A stretch of DNA of 64,000 nt from Sporosarcina sp. FSL K6-3457 (GTDB lineage Bacteria; Bacillota; Bacilli; Bacillales_A; Planococcaceae): contig NZ_JBBOWX010000001.1 in NCBI RefSeq assembly GCF_038007285.1, positions 1,877,501-1,941,500 on the forward strand, in the 5' to 3' direction. Positions 37,897 to 46,491 of this stretch are shown in pieces. The position numbers and the translations under genes are program-made. Numbering within the stretch: position 1 is the first letter of the stretch; every line of letters begins with the position of its first letter. The notes beneath the pieces are model-generated. The model did not search any database. It saw nothing but the letters and a program-made list of their open reading frames with translations, and was not told where the DNA came from.

Positions 37897-38934
37897 TTAT
37901 TTCACTACACTAAAAGAGAATACGGTCTGTTTGTCATAAGGTACATGTGCTTCTAGCAGTACTGTTGGAAAATCTTCATGATGCAAGGAAGCAGGGGAGG
38001 CTTGTGTTTCAAAACAAACCCCATCATAGCGTTTAGATGTACCTTCTGCCAACTCAAGGCCTTCAGTCAAGTTATTCGACGTATACATCACTACGCCAGG
38101 CTGATCGGTCTTGATTGTTATAACACGTCCGCTGACCTCATCTTCAACACGAATTGCTTCTGTCTGCTTAGGGTTCAAAATAAAATAATGATCATAGCCA
38201 TGACCCGCCACAATATTTTGTGTGAATGTGGAATTAATGCCATCAGCAATCAATCGTCCAGTTCGAAAATCAAAAGGTGTATTCGTGACATCGAGCTTGT
38301 TGCCTGTTGGAATCAGTTCATTATCTAGTTCAACAAATTCATCACAAGCGATTGTGACATGATGATTGTGTATCGTCCGTGCCACATTCCCTGTTAAATT
38401 AAAGTACGAGTGATTAGTCAGTGTCAGGGCAGTTGTTTTATCAGACGTAGCTGCGTAATCGATAATCAGCTCATTGTTGTTCGTCAAGGTATAGGTAACG
38501 GTCATCTCCACTGTCCCTGGATAACCGCCTTCACCATCTGCGCTTGTATGTGTCAATACCACTCCTACTGTATCCTTTGTTTGAAAGGGGCTAGCTGCCC
38601 AAATGACCTGATGGAATCCACTGGCACCACCATGTAAATGATGGGTTCCTTCATTGGCTTCTACATCAAACACTTGATTTTCAATAGTAAAAGAAGCGCC
38701 TTGAATTCTTCCAGCTACACGCCCAATAAGCGCCCCCAAAAAGTTGGGGTTCTGTGCATAGTCGGCATGGTTTTTGAAGCCTAGTACAACGTTTTCGATG
38801 TTGTTATGGCGATCTGGAACGTTGATGGTAGTAATGATGCCACCATAGTTTAACAAGCTAACGCTCATATGATGTTGATTGCTAAGGGTATATAATTTCC
38901 AACCATTTACGGTATTTTGTGTTTCTATATTCAT
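37897..38934 (-). CDS. galM: Aldose 1-epimerase (galactose mutarotase)
   Basis: Interconverts alpha and beta anomers of galactose or glucose so that GalK receives its preferred anomer. 345 aa, cytoplasmic. Seen: LLNYGGIITTINVPDR, GRVAGRIQGASF, EGTHHLHGGASGFH with a conserved His, LTLTNHSYFNLTGN with the catalytic-site His, GYDHYFIL and, near the C-terminus, the general-base Glu region FPTVLLEAHVPYD. It starts directly after the galT stop (TAA then ATG), so it is the last gene of galKETM. Confidence 0.96.
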   Translation of the reverse strand: MNIETQNTVNGWKLYTLSNQHHMSVSLLNYGGIITTINVPDRHNNIENVVLGFKNHADYAQNPNFLGALIGRVAGRIQGASFTIENQVFDVEANEGTHHLHGGASGFHQVIWAASPFQTKDTVGVVLTHTSADGEGGYPGTVEMTVTYTLTNNNELIIDYAATSDKTTALTLTNHSYFNLTGNVARTIHNHHVTIACDEFVELDNELIPTGNKLDVTNTPFDFRTGRLIADGINSTFTQNIVAGHGYDHYFILNPKQTEAIRVEDEVSGRVITIKTDQPGVVMYTSNNLTEGLELAEGTSKRYDGVCFETQASPASLHHEDFPTVLLEAHVPYDKQTVFSFSVVK

Positions 38935-40425
38935 TTAATTGTCCGCCTTTTGATTGAGATTTTTGATGAATCGTTTGCTGGTATCGTTATCTTTAAAGAC
39001 ACCTGCATCTCCAAGTACTTTCGCAAATTTAGCCCCCAGTTCTTTTTCTAAAAGAGCATCAATTTGTTCAAGATCCGCTAACACCCCATACTTTTCTTTC
39101 AACTGGTCTACCCATTGTTGATGGTAAGGGGCAACATTGCTTGGTTGACCTTGTAAACAGGTCTTAATATCCGCTAATTCATCTTTCAGCCGTGCAGGTA
39201 GAACCGCGAGTCCCATCACCTCTATTAGCCCAATATTTTCTTTTTTAATATGATGAACATCGGCATGTGGATGGAAAATACCGAGTGGATGCTCATCAGT
39301 TGTCCGATTATTACGTAACACAAGATCAAGTTCAAATTTGCTGCCGCGCATACGGGCAATTGGTGTGATGGTATTATGTGGCGTATCTCCACTGAAAGCA
39401 TGAATGTTTGCCTGCTCATCATTATAATTTTTCCACGTCGAGAGAACATGATCTGCTGCTTCGATCAATGACTTAGTGTCATCGCCTTGCAGGCGAATGG
39501 TCGTTAATGGCCATTCTAAAATAGCCGCTGATACATCTGCAAAATGGTCAAGTTCAAATGACAACGCAGTTGCTGCATTCGTCATAGGAAACTCATATCT
39601 ACCAGCTTGATAGTGATCGTGACTTAAAATGGATCCACCAACAATCGGTAAGTCAGCATTTGAACCGATAAAATAATGTGGGAATTGTCTGATGAAATCA
39701 AGCAAACGCTCAAAAGTCGCTTTCCCAATGTTCATATCACGATGCTCTTCAGCGAGCAAAATACTATGCTCATTATAATAAACATACGGTGAATATTGAA
39801 AATACCAGTTTTCATTACCAAGTGATACTTGTACTACGCGATGATTGGCACGTGCGGGATAACCTGTCCGGCCGGCGTAGCCCTCGTTTTCAACGCATAA
39901 AAGACATTTTGGATAATGAACGGCATGCTTCAATTGACTTTCACGCTTAATTTGTTCAGGGTCTTTCTCAGGCTTTGATAGATTAATCGTAATATCCATT
40001 TCACCATAAATAGTTTCGGCTTTAAATTGAATATTTTTTTGGATGCGATTCATCTGAATATAATTGCTGTTTTTACTTAATTCATAAAAATAATCAGTTG
40101 CTCGTTGTGGAGATTGACGATACTTCTCTTGAAAAATGGCATTAATAGCGGAAGGTCTTGCCATAAAACAGTTCATGATGTTTGCGGACAGAATTTCCTT
40201 GTCATCAAAAACATTGTCGATGACGTTTTGTTCGACAGTATATGCAACGATTTGTTCAAGTAAATTAGGAATGGTGTCATCTATCGGCTCTTCAATCATT
40301 GCCGGCATTGCTTCGAGGTGAAGCAATGCTAGCACTTGGTTGGTGACGTATATTTGGTCAGCGGGTTCAATCAACTCGCACTGTAATGCCTGATGAATAA
40401 GTCCTGTAATCTGTTGGAAAATCAT
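38935..40425 (-). CDS. galT: UDP-glucose-hexose-1-phosphate uridylyltransferase, Bacillota type
   Basis: Transfers UMP from UDP-glucose to galactose 1-phosphate (Leloir pathway). At 496 aa it is the longer GalT class of Bacillota rather than the 350-aa HIT type. Seen: FMARPSAINAIFQEKY, ENEGYAGRTGYPARANHR, FPHYFIGSNADLPIVGGSILSHDHYQAG split here by the His-containing SHDHYQ motif, and FELDLVLRNNRT. The ATG overlaps the galE stop (ATGA) and the stop abuts galM. Confidence 0.95.
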   Translation of the reverse strand: MIFQQITGLIHQALQCELIEPADQIYVTNQVLALLHLEAMPAMIEEPIDDTIPNLLEQIVAYTVEQNVIDNVFDDKEILSANIMNCFMARPSAINAIFQEKYRQSPQRATDYFYELSKNSNYIQMNRIQKNIQFKAETIYGEMDITINLSKPEKDPEQIKRESQLKHAVHYPKCLLCVENEGYAGRTGYPARANHRVVQVSLGNENWYFQYSPYVYYNEHSILLAEEHRDMNIGKATFERLLDFIRQFPHYFIGSNADLPIVGGSILSHDHYQAGRYEFPMTNAATALSFELDHFADVSAAILEWPLTTIRLQGDDTKSLIEAADHVLSTWKNYNDEQANIHAFSGDTPHNTITPIARMRGSKFELDLVLRNNRTTDEHPLGIFHPHADVHHIKKENIGLIEVMGLAVLPARLKDELADIKTCLQGQPSNVAPYHQQWVDQLKEKYGVLADLEQIDALLEKELGAKFAKVLGDAGVFKDNDTSKRFIKNLNQKADN

Positions 40426-41426
40426 TCACTAGTCACGTCCTTTTGATAGCCATTTGGGTGATGGACATGCCAGTTCCAAGCATCTTGAATAATGTTGTCA
40501 ATCGAAGTGCGTGTCGGCTTCCAGCCTAATAGGGAAGCGGCTTTCGCAGAACTTGCGATTAGAGTACTTGGATCACCTGCACGACGCTCACCGGATTTTG
40601 CTGGGATTTCTTTACCTGTCACTGCCCGGGCTGTATCAATCATTTCTTTAACAGAAAAGCCTTGATTGCTCCCGAGATTGAACACATCACTTTTTCCATC
40701 ATTATTTAAGTACTGAAGGGCTAACAGATGCGCCCCAATCAAATCTTCTACATGTACATAATCACGAATACAGCTACCATCCGGTGTATCGTAATCTTCT
40801 CCGAATACAGTAATATGCGTGCGTTGGCCGAGAGCTGCTTGTAGAATGATAGGCACCAGATGTGTCTCGGGATAATGATCTTCCCCGATTTCCCCAGATT
40901 CGCGTGCGCCTGCTACATTGAAATAACGTAGGGCGACATATCGAATGTCATGGGCCTGCTCGCACCATTTCATCATTTTTTCCATCGTCAGCTTCGTTTC
41001 GCCGTACGTACTTGTCGGGTTCGTAGCCATATTTTCTGTGATTGGAACTACTTCAGGCTCGCCGTAAGTCGCTGCTGTAGATGAAAAGACGATTTTCTTC
41101 ACATTAAATTCAGTCATCACTTGCAGTAAAACCTGTGTCCCATAGACATTATTATCAAAGTACTCAAGTGGTTTTTCCATTGATTCACCGACAAGTGAAT
41201 TAGCTGCAAAGTGGACGACGGAGTCAATGGATTCCTTCGCAAAAACGCTGCGCATAAAGGCAATATCACGAATGTCACCTTCGTAAAAGGTTGCATCAGG
41301 GTGAACAGCCTCTCTATGTCCCGTTTGAAGATTATCAATGACGACAACATCCGATTGTTGATCGATTAACTGATAGACTGCATGTGATCCAATATAACCC
41401 GCTCCGCCTAAAACTAGTACACTCAT
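40422..41426 (-). CDS. galE: UDP-glucose 4-epimerase
   Basis: Interconverts UDP-galactose and UDP-glucose with bound NAD; short-chain dehydrogenase fold, 334 aa. Seen: nucleotide-binding VLGGAGYIGSHAVYQL, VVIDNLQTGH, HFAANSLVGESMEKP, the catalytic Ser/Thr and Tyr-x3-Lys in SSTAATYGEP and TSTYGETKLTME, and RYFNVAGARESGEIGE. It starts directly after the galK stop and overlaps galT by 4 bp, indicating a tightly coupled operon. Confidence 0.97.
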   Translation of the reverse strand: MSVLVLGGAGYIGSHAVYQLIDQQSDVVVIDNLQTGHREAVHPDATFYEGDIRDIAFMRSVFAKESIDSVVHFAANSLVGESMEKPLEYFDNNVYGTQVLLQVMTEFNVKKIVFSSTAATYGEPEVVPITENMATNPTSTYGETKLTMEKMMKWCEQAHDIRYVALRYFNVAGARESGEIGEDHYPETHLVPIILQAALGQRTHITVFGEDYDTPDGSCIRDYVHVEDLIGAHLLALQYLNNDGKSDVFNLGSNQGFSVKEMIDTARAVTGKEIPAKSGERRAGDPSTLIASSAKAASLLGWKPTRTSIDNIIQDAWNWHVHHPNGYQKDVTSE

Positions 41427-42608
41427 TTAAAGCACCCCTTCAGTAAGTTCTCTTGCCCCGTCGCCAATTGATGCTGAATAAAATGTTGCTTCGTAGCCTA
41501 TTATTTGCTGATAGATCGTATTGACGTTGTGCTTAAAGTGTTCGACTTGATCCTTTTCAACAATGGCAATTGCACAACCGCCAAAGCCAGCTCCTGTCAT
41601 GCGAGCACCGATGACACCGGGTTGCTGCCATGCGGTATGAACGATTGTATCCAGTTCAACACCCGTCACTTCATAATCCTGTTGAAGCGAGTGATGTGAT
41701 TCATTCATCAATTGGCCAAAAGCTTCTACATGCCCTTGTTGCAATTGCTGAAGAGCCTCTAGTGTCCGTCTGTTTTCATAGACCGCATGCTTGGCACGTT
41801 GTCGGTTTGTATCATCCTGAATTAAATGTTTGTATTGTTCGAATTGTTCTTTCGTCAAATCACCTAGACTCATGATAGAAAGTTCTTGTTGTAAGTCTGC
41901 CAATGCCTGCTCACATTGTGCGCGACGCTCATTATATTTTGAGCCAGCCAAGGTACGTTGCTTGTTTGTGTTAATAATCATAATCATATAGTCATCCAAT
42001 TGGATAGGCGCATACTGATAATCTAGCGTTTGACAGTTTAAGAGAATAGCATGATCTTTTTTCCCTTTGCCAATTGCGAATTGATCCATAATGCCGCTAT
42101 TGACACCGATATAGTTATTTTCTACTTGCTGTCCAAGCTGAATCATCTGAAGACGTTTGATATTCAAATCAAATAGTCCCTCTAGCAAAGCACCAGTGAC
42201 CATTTCAATAGAAGCTGAAGAGGAAAGTCCAGCACCATTGGGGATGTTTCCATAGAATAGGATATCCATGCCTGATGAAATCGTGTAGCCACTTTCACTC
42301 ATATATTTGATCATCCCTTTAGGGAAGTTCGCCCAATCATGTGCCTCATTATAAGATAAATCGGCTAGGTCACATTCAATGATTCCTGTATGAGCAAAGT
42401 TTAGCGAGTAAAAACGTAACTGCTGATCATCCCGTTTGCGGGCAAGTGCGTAGGTCCCAAATGAGATAGAGGCAGGAAAGACATGGCCGCCATTATAATC
42501 TGTATGTTCCCCAATCAAATTGATGCGACCGGGTGCAAAAAATGTACGTGGAACTGTGGGACTGTTGAAGATAAAATGAAATTCATGTAGTAAGTCTGAC
42601 TTTTTCAA
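41427..42608 (-). CDS. galK: Galactokinase
   Basis: Phosphorylates alpha-D-galactose at C1 with ATP. The gene starts with TTG at 42608, 8-9 nt after AGGAGG. 393 aa, GHMP kinase: galactose signature APGRINLIGEHTDYNGGHVFP near residue 25, ATP loop NIPNGAGLSSSASIEM near residue 115, and the third motif RMTGAGFGGCAIAIV near the C-terminus. First gene of the galKETM operon, with its own promoter and palindromic operator about 50-100 bp upstream. Confidence 0.97.
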   Translation of the reverse strand: MKKSDLLHEFHFIFNSPTVPRTFFAPGRINLIGEHTDYNGGHVFPASISFGTYALARKRDDQQLRFYSLNFAHTGIIECDLADLSYNEAHDWANFPKGMIKYMSESGYTISSGMDILFYGNIPNGAGLSSSASIEMVTGALLEGLFDLNIKRLQMIQLGQQVENNYIGVNSGIMDQFAIGKGKKDHAILLNCQTLDYQYAPIQLDDYMIMIINTNKQRTLAGSKYNERRAQCEQALADLQQELSIMSLGDLTKEQFEQYKHLIQDDTNRQRAKHAVYENRRTLEALQQLQQGHVEAFGQLMNESHHSLQQDYEVTGVELDTIVHTAWQQPGVIGARMTGAGFGGCAIAIVEKDQVEHFKHNVNTIYQQIIGYEATFYSASIGDGARELTEGVL

Positions 42609-42652
42609 AGCTAATTACCTCCTATGTAATTGGTGTTTAGATACTCAAATAA

Positions 42653-42707
42653 CTTAGTTAATTAAATTTATTAACTTAAGTATACGCTAGTTGAAGTGAA
42701 TATTCAA
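42653..42707 (-). promoter_or_regulatory. gal operon promoter and palindromic operator
   Basis: On the minus strand: -35 TTGAAT (42702-42707), exact 17-nt spacer, -10 TATACT (42679-42684). Directly downstream, overlapping the start point, is an inverted repeat whose exact core is GTTAAT (42657-42662) and ATTAAC (42670-42675), extended by ACTTA/TTAAGT. Its position fits a repressor site. Which regulator binds is unknown. Confidence 0.65.
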
Positions 42708-42723
42708 TACCTTTTAGATAGGA

Positions 42724-43195
42724 CACGCCTGTTGATTTACCAAAAAGTAACTGAATCAAATACTACTAGGCACTCTGTGTCATAGTAGCTTTGGTTTCGC
42801 TTTAGATTGAACGACTTCTATACGATTACCGGGCTGTTTTTATGTAAAGGGATGCGACTTCGCCGCATCCCTTTACATTTTTCCGGTAATCTTATAGTGG
42901 TCGTTCATCCATCGCTCTCCAAAAACACTTATACATAAAGTGCTACTGCTTTTAGGGAAGAAAGAATAGCTGGCTTTTTACTTGGATAAAAGCCGCCAAA
43001 GATACAATTTTGGTGGCTGAAGCTTTTACCATGGTCCTTCCCAGTGTTATTTTAAGAAGTGTTACCTACTTCTACGGTAATCATGTCGTGAATAGTTAGC
43101 CGAAAATGAACCGGAAATGCACCAGTGAAAAAGGAGGTTTTCAAGCCTTTACTTACCTGTGATTTATGCAAGTAAATGGTTAATCAACAGACGTG
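42724..43195. mobile_element. 472-bp non-autonomous transposable element, copy 2
   Basis: Terminal inverted repeats CACGCCTGTTGATTTACC (42724-42741) and, on the other strand at the right end (43178-43195), CACGTCTGTTGATTAACC: 16 of 18 match. Flanked by the exact 9-bp direct repeat TAGATAGGA (42715-42723 and 43196-43204). It has no plausible coding frame but several hairpins: the 100-bp palindrome at 42808-42907, GGCTTTT/AAAAGCC near 42993 and GCCGCCAAA/TTTGGTGGC near 43010. The right 54 bp match the 89-bp element at 2588 at 48 positions. It fills most of the 741-bp gap between galK and the next operon, and its duplication starts 8 bp upstream of the gal -35 box. Confidence 0.78.
42808..42907. 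repeat. 100-bp nested palindrome inside the 472-bp element
   Basis: Outer arms GAACGAC (42809-42815) with GTCGTTC (42900-42906) and GATTACCGG (42824-42832) with CCGGTAATC (42883-42891); inner perfect 15-bp stem ATGTAAAGGGATGCG (42842-42856) with CGCATCCCTTTACAT (42864-42878), 7-nt loop. The outer 24 nt match at 21 positions. The inner stem plus TTTTT beyond it would also terminate transcription in either direction. Confidence 0.85.
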
Positions 43196-43300
43196 TAGAT
43201 AGGACATATCTATTTTGTCAGTCTAGTTAATTTACATGAATAGTTAGTCTTCCGAGAATATTGGATGAATTCATAGGATTATAGGATATAAATAAAAAGA

Positions 43301-43331
43301 AAAAGCGTTAAAATCTATTTAAGCGCTTACA
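43301..43331 (+). promoter_or_regulatory. Candidate cre sites before the second ABC operon
   Basis: TGTAAGCGCTTAAA on the minus strand (43318-43331) matches the cre consensus at 13 of 14 positions; a weaker site AAAAGCGTTAAAA lies at 43301. Both are within 50 bp of the GTG start at 43350, so CcpA would block transcription there. A TATAAA lies at 43287 but no good -35 was seen. Confidence 0.55.
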
Positions 43332-43349
43332 TTAAGGAGGAGAAGTTTA

Positions 43350-44624
43350 GTGAAGAAAGTTGGATTAATAATATTGGGAGTATTTATGGTGTTAAGTTTA
43401 GTAGCCTGTAGCAATAGTGGAGATTCCTCTTCAGATGGTGTAATTGAACTGACACTGTGGAATGATTGGACTGAAGATCGTCCGGAAAATACAGTTTATA
43501 AAGAAATTATTGCTTCATTTAATGAAGAGCATGAGGACATTCGGATTAAAGTAGAGAGTATACCACACGATCAATATGAAACAAAACTAAGAACTCAAGC
43601 TGCCGGAAAGCAACTTCCAGATATGATGAGAGTTTGGCCGGGGGCTCGAACTGCTCCACTTGCAGAAGGCGGTGCATTACTGCCACTTAATTCGATTATT
43701 GATCATTGGGAAGGGCTAATTCCAGATGCTATATTACAGGATTATGCATTAGATGGAAATTACTACGCAATACCTTCTAATATTAGTGAAACAAGTTTAA
43801 TCTTTTATTATAAGGATTTGTTACAAGAGGTTGGATTTGATGAATTCCCATCCACTTATGTAGAGTTGAAAAGACTGATACAAGCATTAAATGACAAAGA
43901 TATTACTCCAATCGCACTCGGTAACAAATCAATTTGGCCATTGCAATCCGTATATATATCTACTATTGCTGATCGGTATACTGGAAGCAACTTTTTGAAA
44001 GAAGCTTTAAATGGAACTGGATCTTTTGAAAATGAACAATTCATTAAGGCACTTTCTGTGATAGATGAATTAACTAAATTAAACGGATTCAATGAAGACA
44101 TGAATACGATTGATGAAGCACAATCAAGAAGTGAGTTTATCAAGGGAGAAACGGCAATGCACTTTGCTGGCTCATGGGCACTTGGTCCAATTATTGGGAG
44201 TGTAGAAAACTTAGATAATATAGGTGTCGCTCCGTTTCCTACATTCGAAGGTGGCGAGGGGGATCCTTCAAAAATTTCGGGTGTTGCAGGCGGTGGAATT
44301 GCCGTTAATAGTAATTTAAGCGATGAAGAGCAAGAAGCAGCTTTCACATTTTTAAAATACTATTATAGCGACAATCTGTTTGAGCAACTTGTACAAGCAA
44401 ATATTATAGTTCCAGCAGATGTTAAAATGGATGATAGTATACCTCAAGTTTTCCGCGATGCAAATAGCTATGCGCAAGGTGGTTTGTCACCAGTGTATGA
44501 TGCAACCTTGACACCAGAGTTAACAGACATGATTAATAACGGACTCCAATCAATTACATTAGGTGAAAAAACACCAGAGGAATTAGCTAAAGAAATGCAA
44601 AAAGAATTAGAAAAAAATAAGTAA
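43350..44624 (+). CDS. Sugar-binding lipoprotein of ABC importer (family 1)
   Basis: Substrate-binding lipoprotein, 424 aa, GTG start 9 nt after AGGAGG. Signal peptide with lipobox LVAC, Cys at residue 20, so membrane-anchored outside the cell. The mature domain starts ELTLWNDWTEDRPENTVYKEII, typical of CUT1 solute-binding proteins; later FIKGETAMHFAGSWALGPI and GVAGGGIAVN are conserved in the family. Shorter than the lipoprotein at 14317 and of a different subfamily. Followed by two permeases. Ligand unknown, but the downstream GH1 enzyme suggests a beta-glucoside. Confidence 0.93.
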   Translation: MKKVGLIILGVFMVLSLVACSNSGDSSSDGVIELTLWNDWTEDRPENTVYKEIIASFNEEHEDIRIKVESIPHDQYETKLRTQAAGKQLPDMMRVWPGARTAPLAEGGALLPLNSIIDHWEGLIPDAILQDYALDGNYYAIPSNISETSLIFYYKDLLQEVGFDEFPSTYVELKRLIQALNDKDITPIALGNKSIWPLQSVYISTIADRYTGSNFLKEALNGTGSFENEQFIKALSVIDELTKLNGFNEDMNTIDEAQSRSEFIKGETAMHFAGSWALGPIIGSVENLDNIGVAPFPTFEGGEGDPSKISGVAGGGIAVNSNLSDEEQEAAFTFLKYYYSDNLFEQLVQANIIVPADVKMDDSIPQVFRDANSYAQGGLSPVYDATLTPELTDMINNGLQSITLGEKTPEELAKEMQKELEKNK

Positions 44625-44688
44625 TAGTAAATGAAAAATTGCGCAGGTTGCCATTTTTGGTGACCTGTGAATTATAGGAGGCGAGACC

Positions 44689-45564
44689 TTGCACTTAACT
44701 AAGAAAAGTAAGGTAGCCATAATTATTGGAATACTACCAGCCTTGTTTCTTTATATTTTGTTTGCAATAGTACCGATTATTCAGTCCTTCTATTACTCTC
44801 TAATGGAGTGGAATGGTATCTCTGATATGACTTTTATAGGGTTTGATAATTTTAAAAAGTTATTTCAAGAACCCTTATTTTGGAGTTCAGTTAAGAATAA
44901 CATTTACGTAGTTATCGCATCTGTTTTGGGCCAAATTCCAATTGCGTTATTCATTGCCCTTCTATTAAATAGAAAACTAAAAGGTGTTAGGATTTTTAGA
45001 ACAATTGGCTTTTTACCGGTTGTTTTGTCTACAGTTGTTATTTCTTTAACTTGGAGTCTTATTTATAACTCTAAAAATGGGATGCTTAATGAATTATTAC
45101 GAACTGTTGGGTTGGATGGATTGACTCAAAATTGGTTAGGCGATACGAAATGGACTATGGTTGCAGTTCTAATAACAATCATTTGGCAATTTATTGGGCT
45201 TTACTTAATTATATTCCTGGCGGCCTTACAAAACGTTCCAGAGGAAGTATTAGAAGCAGCAAAAATGGATGGTGCCTCAGAATGGGTAACTACATTTAAA
45301 ATTACAATACCAATGATTTGGAGTACGATTATCGTTGCAGTGATTTTATGTATATCGGGTAGTTTGAAAACATTCGATCTTATTTATGTAATGACGAATG
45401 GTGGTCCGGCACATTCTACAGAAGTTATGGCGTTATATATGTTTAATGAGACATTTAGCAAACTAAATTACGGATATGGTAGTGCTGTTTCGGTATTTAT
45501 ATTTTTCTTCAGTCTTATTTTAATATTTATCACTACAAAATTATTAAAAGGTAAAATGATATAA
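44689..45564 (+). CDS. Sugar ABC transporter permease, MalF-like
   Basis: Inner-membrane permease of 291 aa. TTG start at 44689, 7 nt after AGGAGG. Six TM helices, N-terminal PALFLYILFAIVPIIQSFYYS, and EAA loop LEAAKMDGASEWVTTFKITIP at about residues 185-205. TNGGPAHSTEVMALYMFNETF is typical of CUT1 permeases. Pairs with the next gene; an MsmX-like ATPase encoded elsewhere is presumed. Confidence 0.94.
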   Translation: MHLTKKSKVAIIIGILPALFLYILFAIVPIIQSFYYSLMEWNGISDMTFIGFDNFKKLFQEPLFWSSVKNNIYVVIASVLGQIPIALFIALLLNRKLKGVRIFRTIGFLPVVLSTVVISLTWSLIYNSKNGMLNELLRTVGLDGLTQNWLGDTKWTMVAVLITIIWQFIGLYLIIFLAALQNVPEEVLEAAKMDGASEWVTTFKITIPMIWSTIIVAVILCISGSLKTFDLIYVMTNGGPAHSTEVMALYMFNETFSKLNYGYGSAVSVFIFFFSLILIFITTKLLKGKMI

Positions 45565-45578
45565 GGGGAGGAGTTATC

Positions 45579-46457
45579 ATGGAAGCGATTGTAAAGTCCG
45601 AAAAAGATACAAGGAAAAAGAAATCGACCAATAAGAAAAAATGGACAAAAAACACCATTATTTACTTAATACTAGGTATATTTTCTTTAGTGAATGTTTA
45701 CCCCATAGTTTGGATGGTCATTAATTCATTCAAATCAGAAAGCGAGTTCATTGTAAATCAATTTGGCTTTCCCAAGGTATTTGTTTTGGAAAATTTCATT
45801 AATGCATGGGAAATTGCTAATTTGGGTGTTTTATTTAAAAATAGTATTTTTATTTGCGTTATCGCGACAGGTATAACTGTTTTTCTAGGAGCATTGGCTT
45901 CCTATTTTTTGTCTAGATTTACCTTCAAAATGAATAAACTTATTTATACCTTTTTTATTTTTGGATTATTAATACCTATACATGCAACATTAGTGCCGAT
46001 GTTTATATTAATGAGAAACCTTGGTTTACTTGATACTCCGGTAACATTGATATTTCCATATATCGCGTTTCATTTACCGATTACGATATTTATTTTAACA
46101 AGCTTTATGAAGGCGTTTCCAAAGGATATAGAGGAATCAGCAATTATGGATGGTTGTGGAATATTTCGTGTATTCTGGTCAATCATACTTCCTATGTCCC
46201 GCCCAGCTCTAGCAACTGTTGTTATACTTAATTTCATTTATAATTGGAATGAGTTTTCATTTGCTTTAGTATTGATTAATGATCCGGGATTACAAACCTT
46301 ACCATTAGGACTTGCTAATTTTGCGGGCCAATTTACAACCAATTATGGAGCGCAAATGGCAGGATTGACGATGTCGTTAATTCCAATAGTTGTTTTTTAC
46401 CTGCTCTTAGAAAAAGAAATTGTACAGGGTATGACAGCAGGTGCTGTGAAAGGGTAA
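45579..46457 (+). CDS. Sugar ABC transporter permease, MalG-like
   Basis: Second permease, 292 aa, GGGGAGGAG before the ATG. A Lys-rich N-terminal tail (about 1-25) precedes six TM helices. EAA loop IEESAIMDGCGIFRVFWSIILP, and the family-typical FNFIYNWNEFSFALVLI-like segment (here NFIYNWNEFSFALVL) and terminal VQGMTAGAVKG. It lies 14 bp after the first permease and 34 bp before a sensor kinase. Confidence 0.94.
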   Translation: MEAIVKSEKDTRKKKSTNKKKWTKNTIIYLILGIFSLVNVYPIVWMVINSFKSESEFIVNQFGFPKVFVLENFINAWEIANLGVLFKNSIFICVIATGITVFLGALASYFLSRFTFKMNKLIYTFFIFGLLIPIHATLVPMFILMRNLGLLDTPVTLIFPYIAFHLPITIFILTSFMKAFPKDIEESAIMDGCGIFRVFWSIILPMSRPALATVVILNFIYNWNEFSFALVLINDPGLQTLPLGLANFAGQFTTNYGAQMAGLTMSLIPIVVFYLLLEKEIVQGMTAGAVKG

Positions 46458-46491
46458 ACTGAAAGGAGCAAACGGTAAAGGTTGATGTATA

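Noticed and set aside
43856..44347. 163-codon open frame antisense to the sugar-binding lipoprotein
   Set aside because: It is contained in a well-supported lipoprotein gene with no ribosome site and low-complexity composition; a reading-frame shadow.
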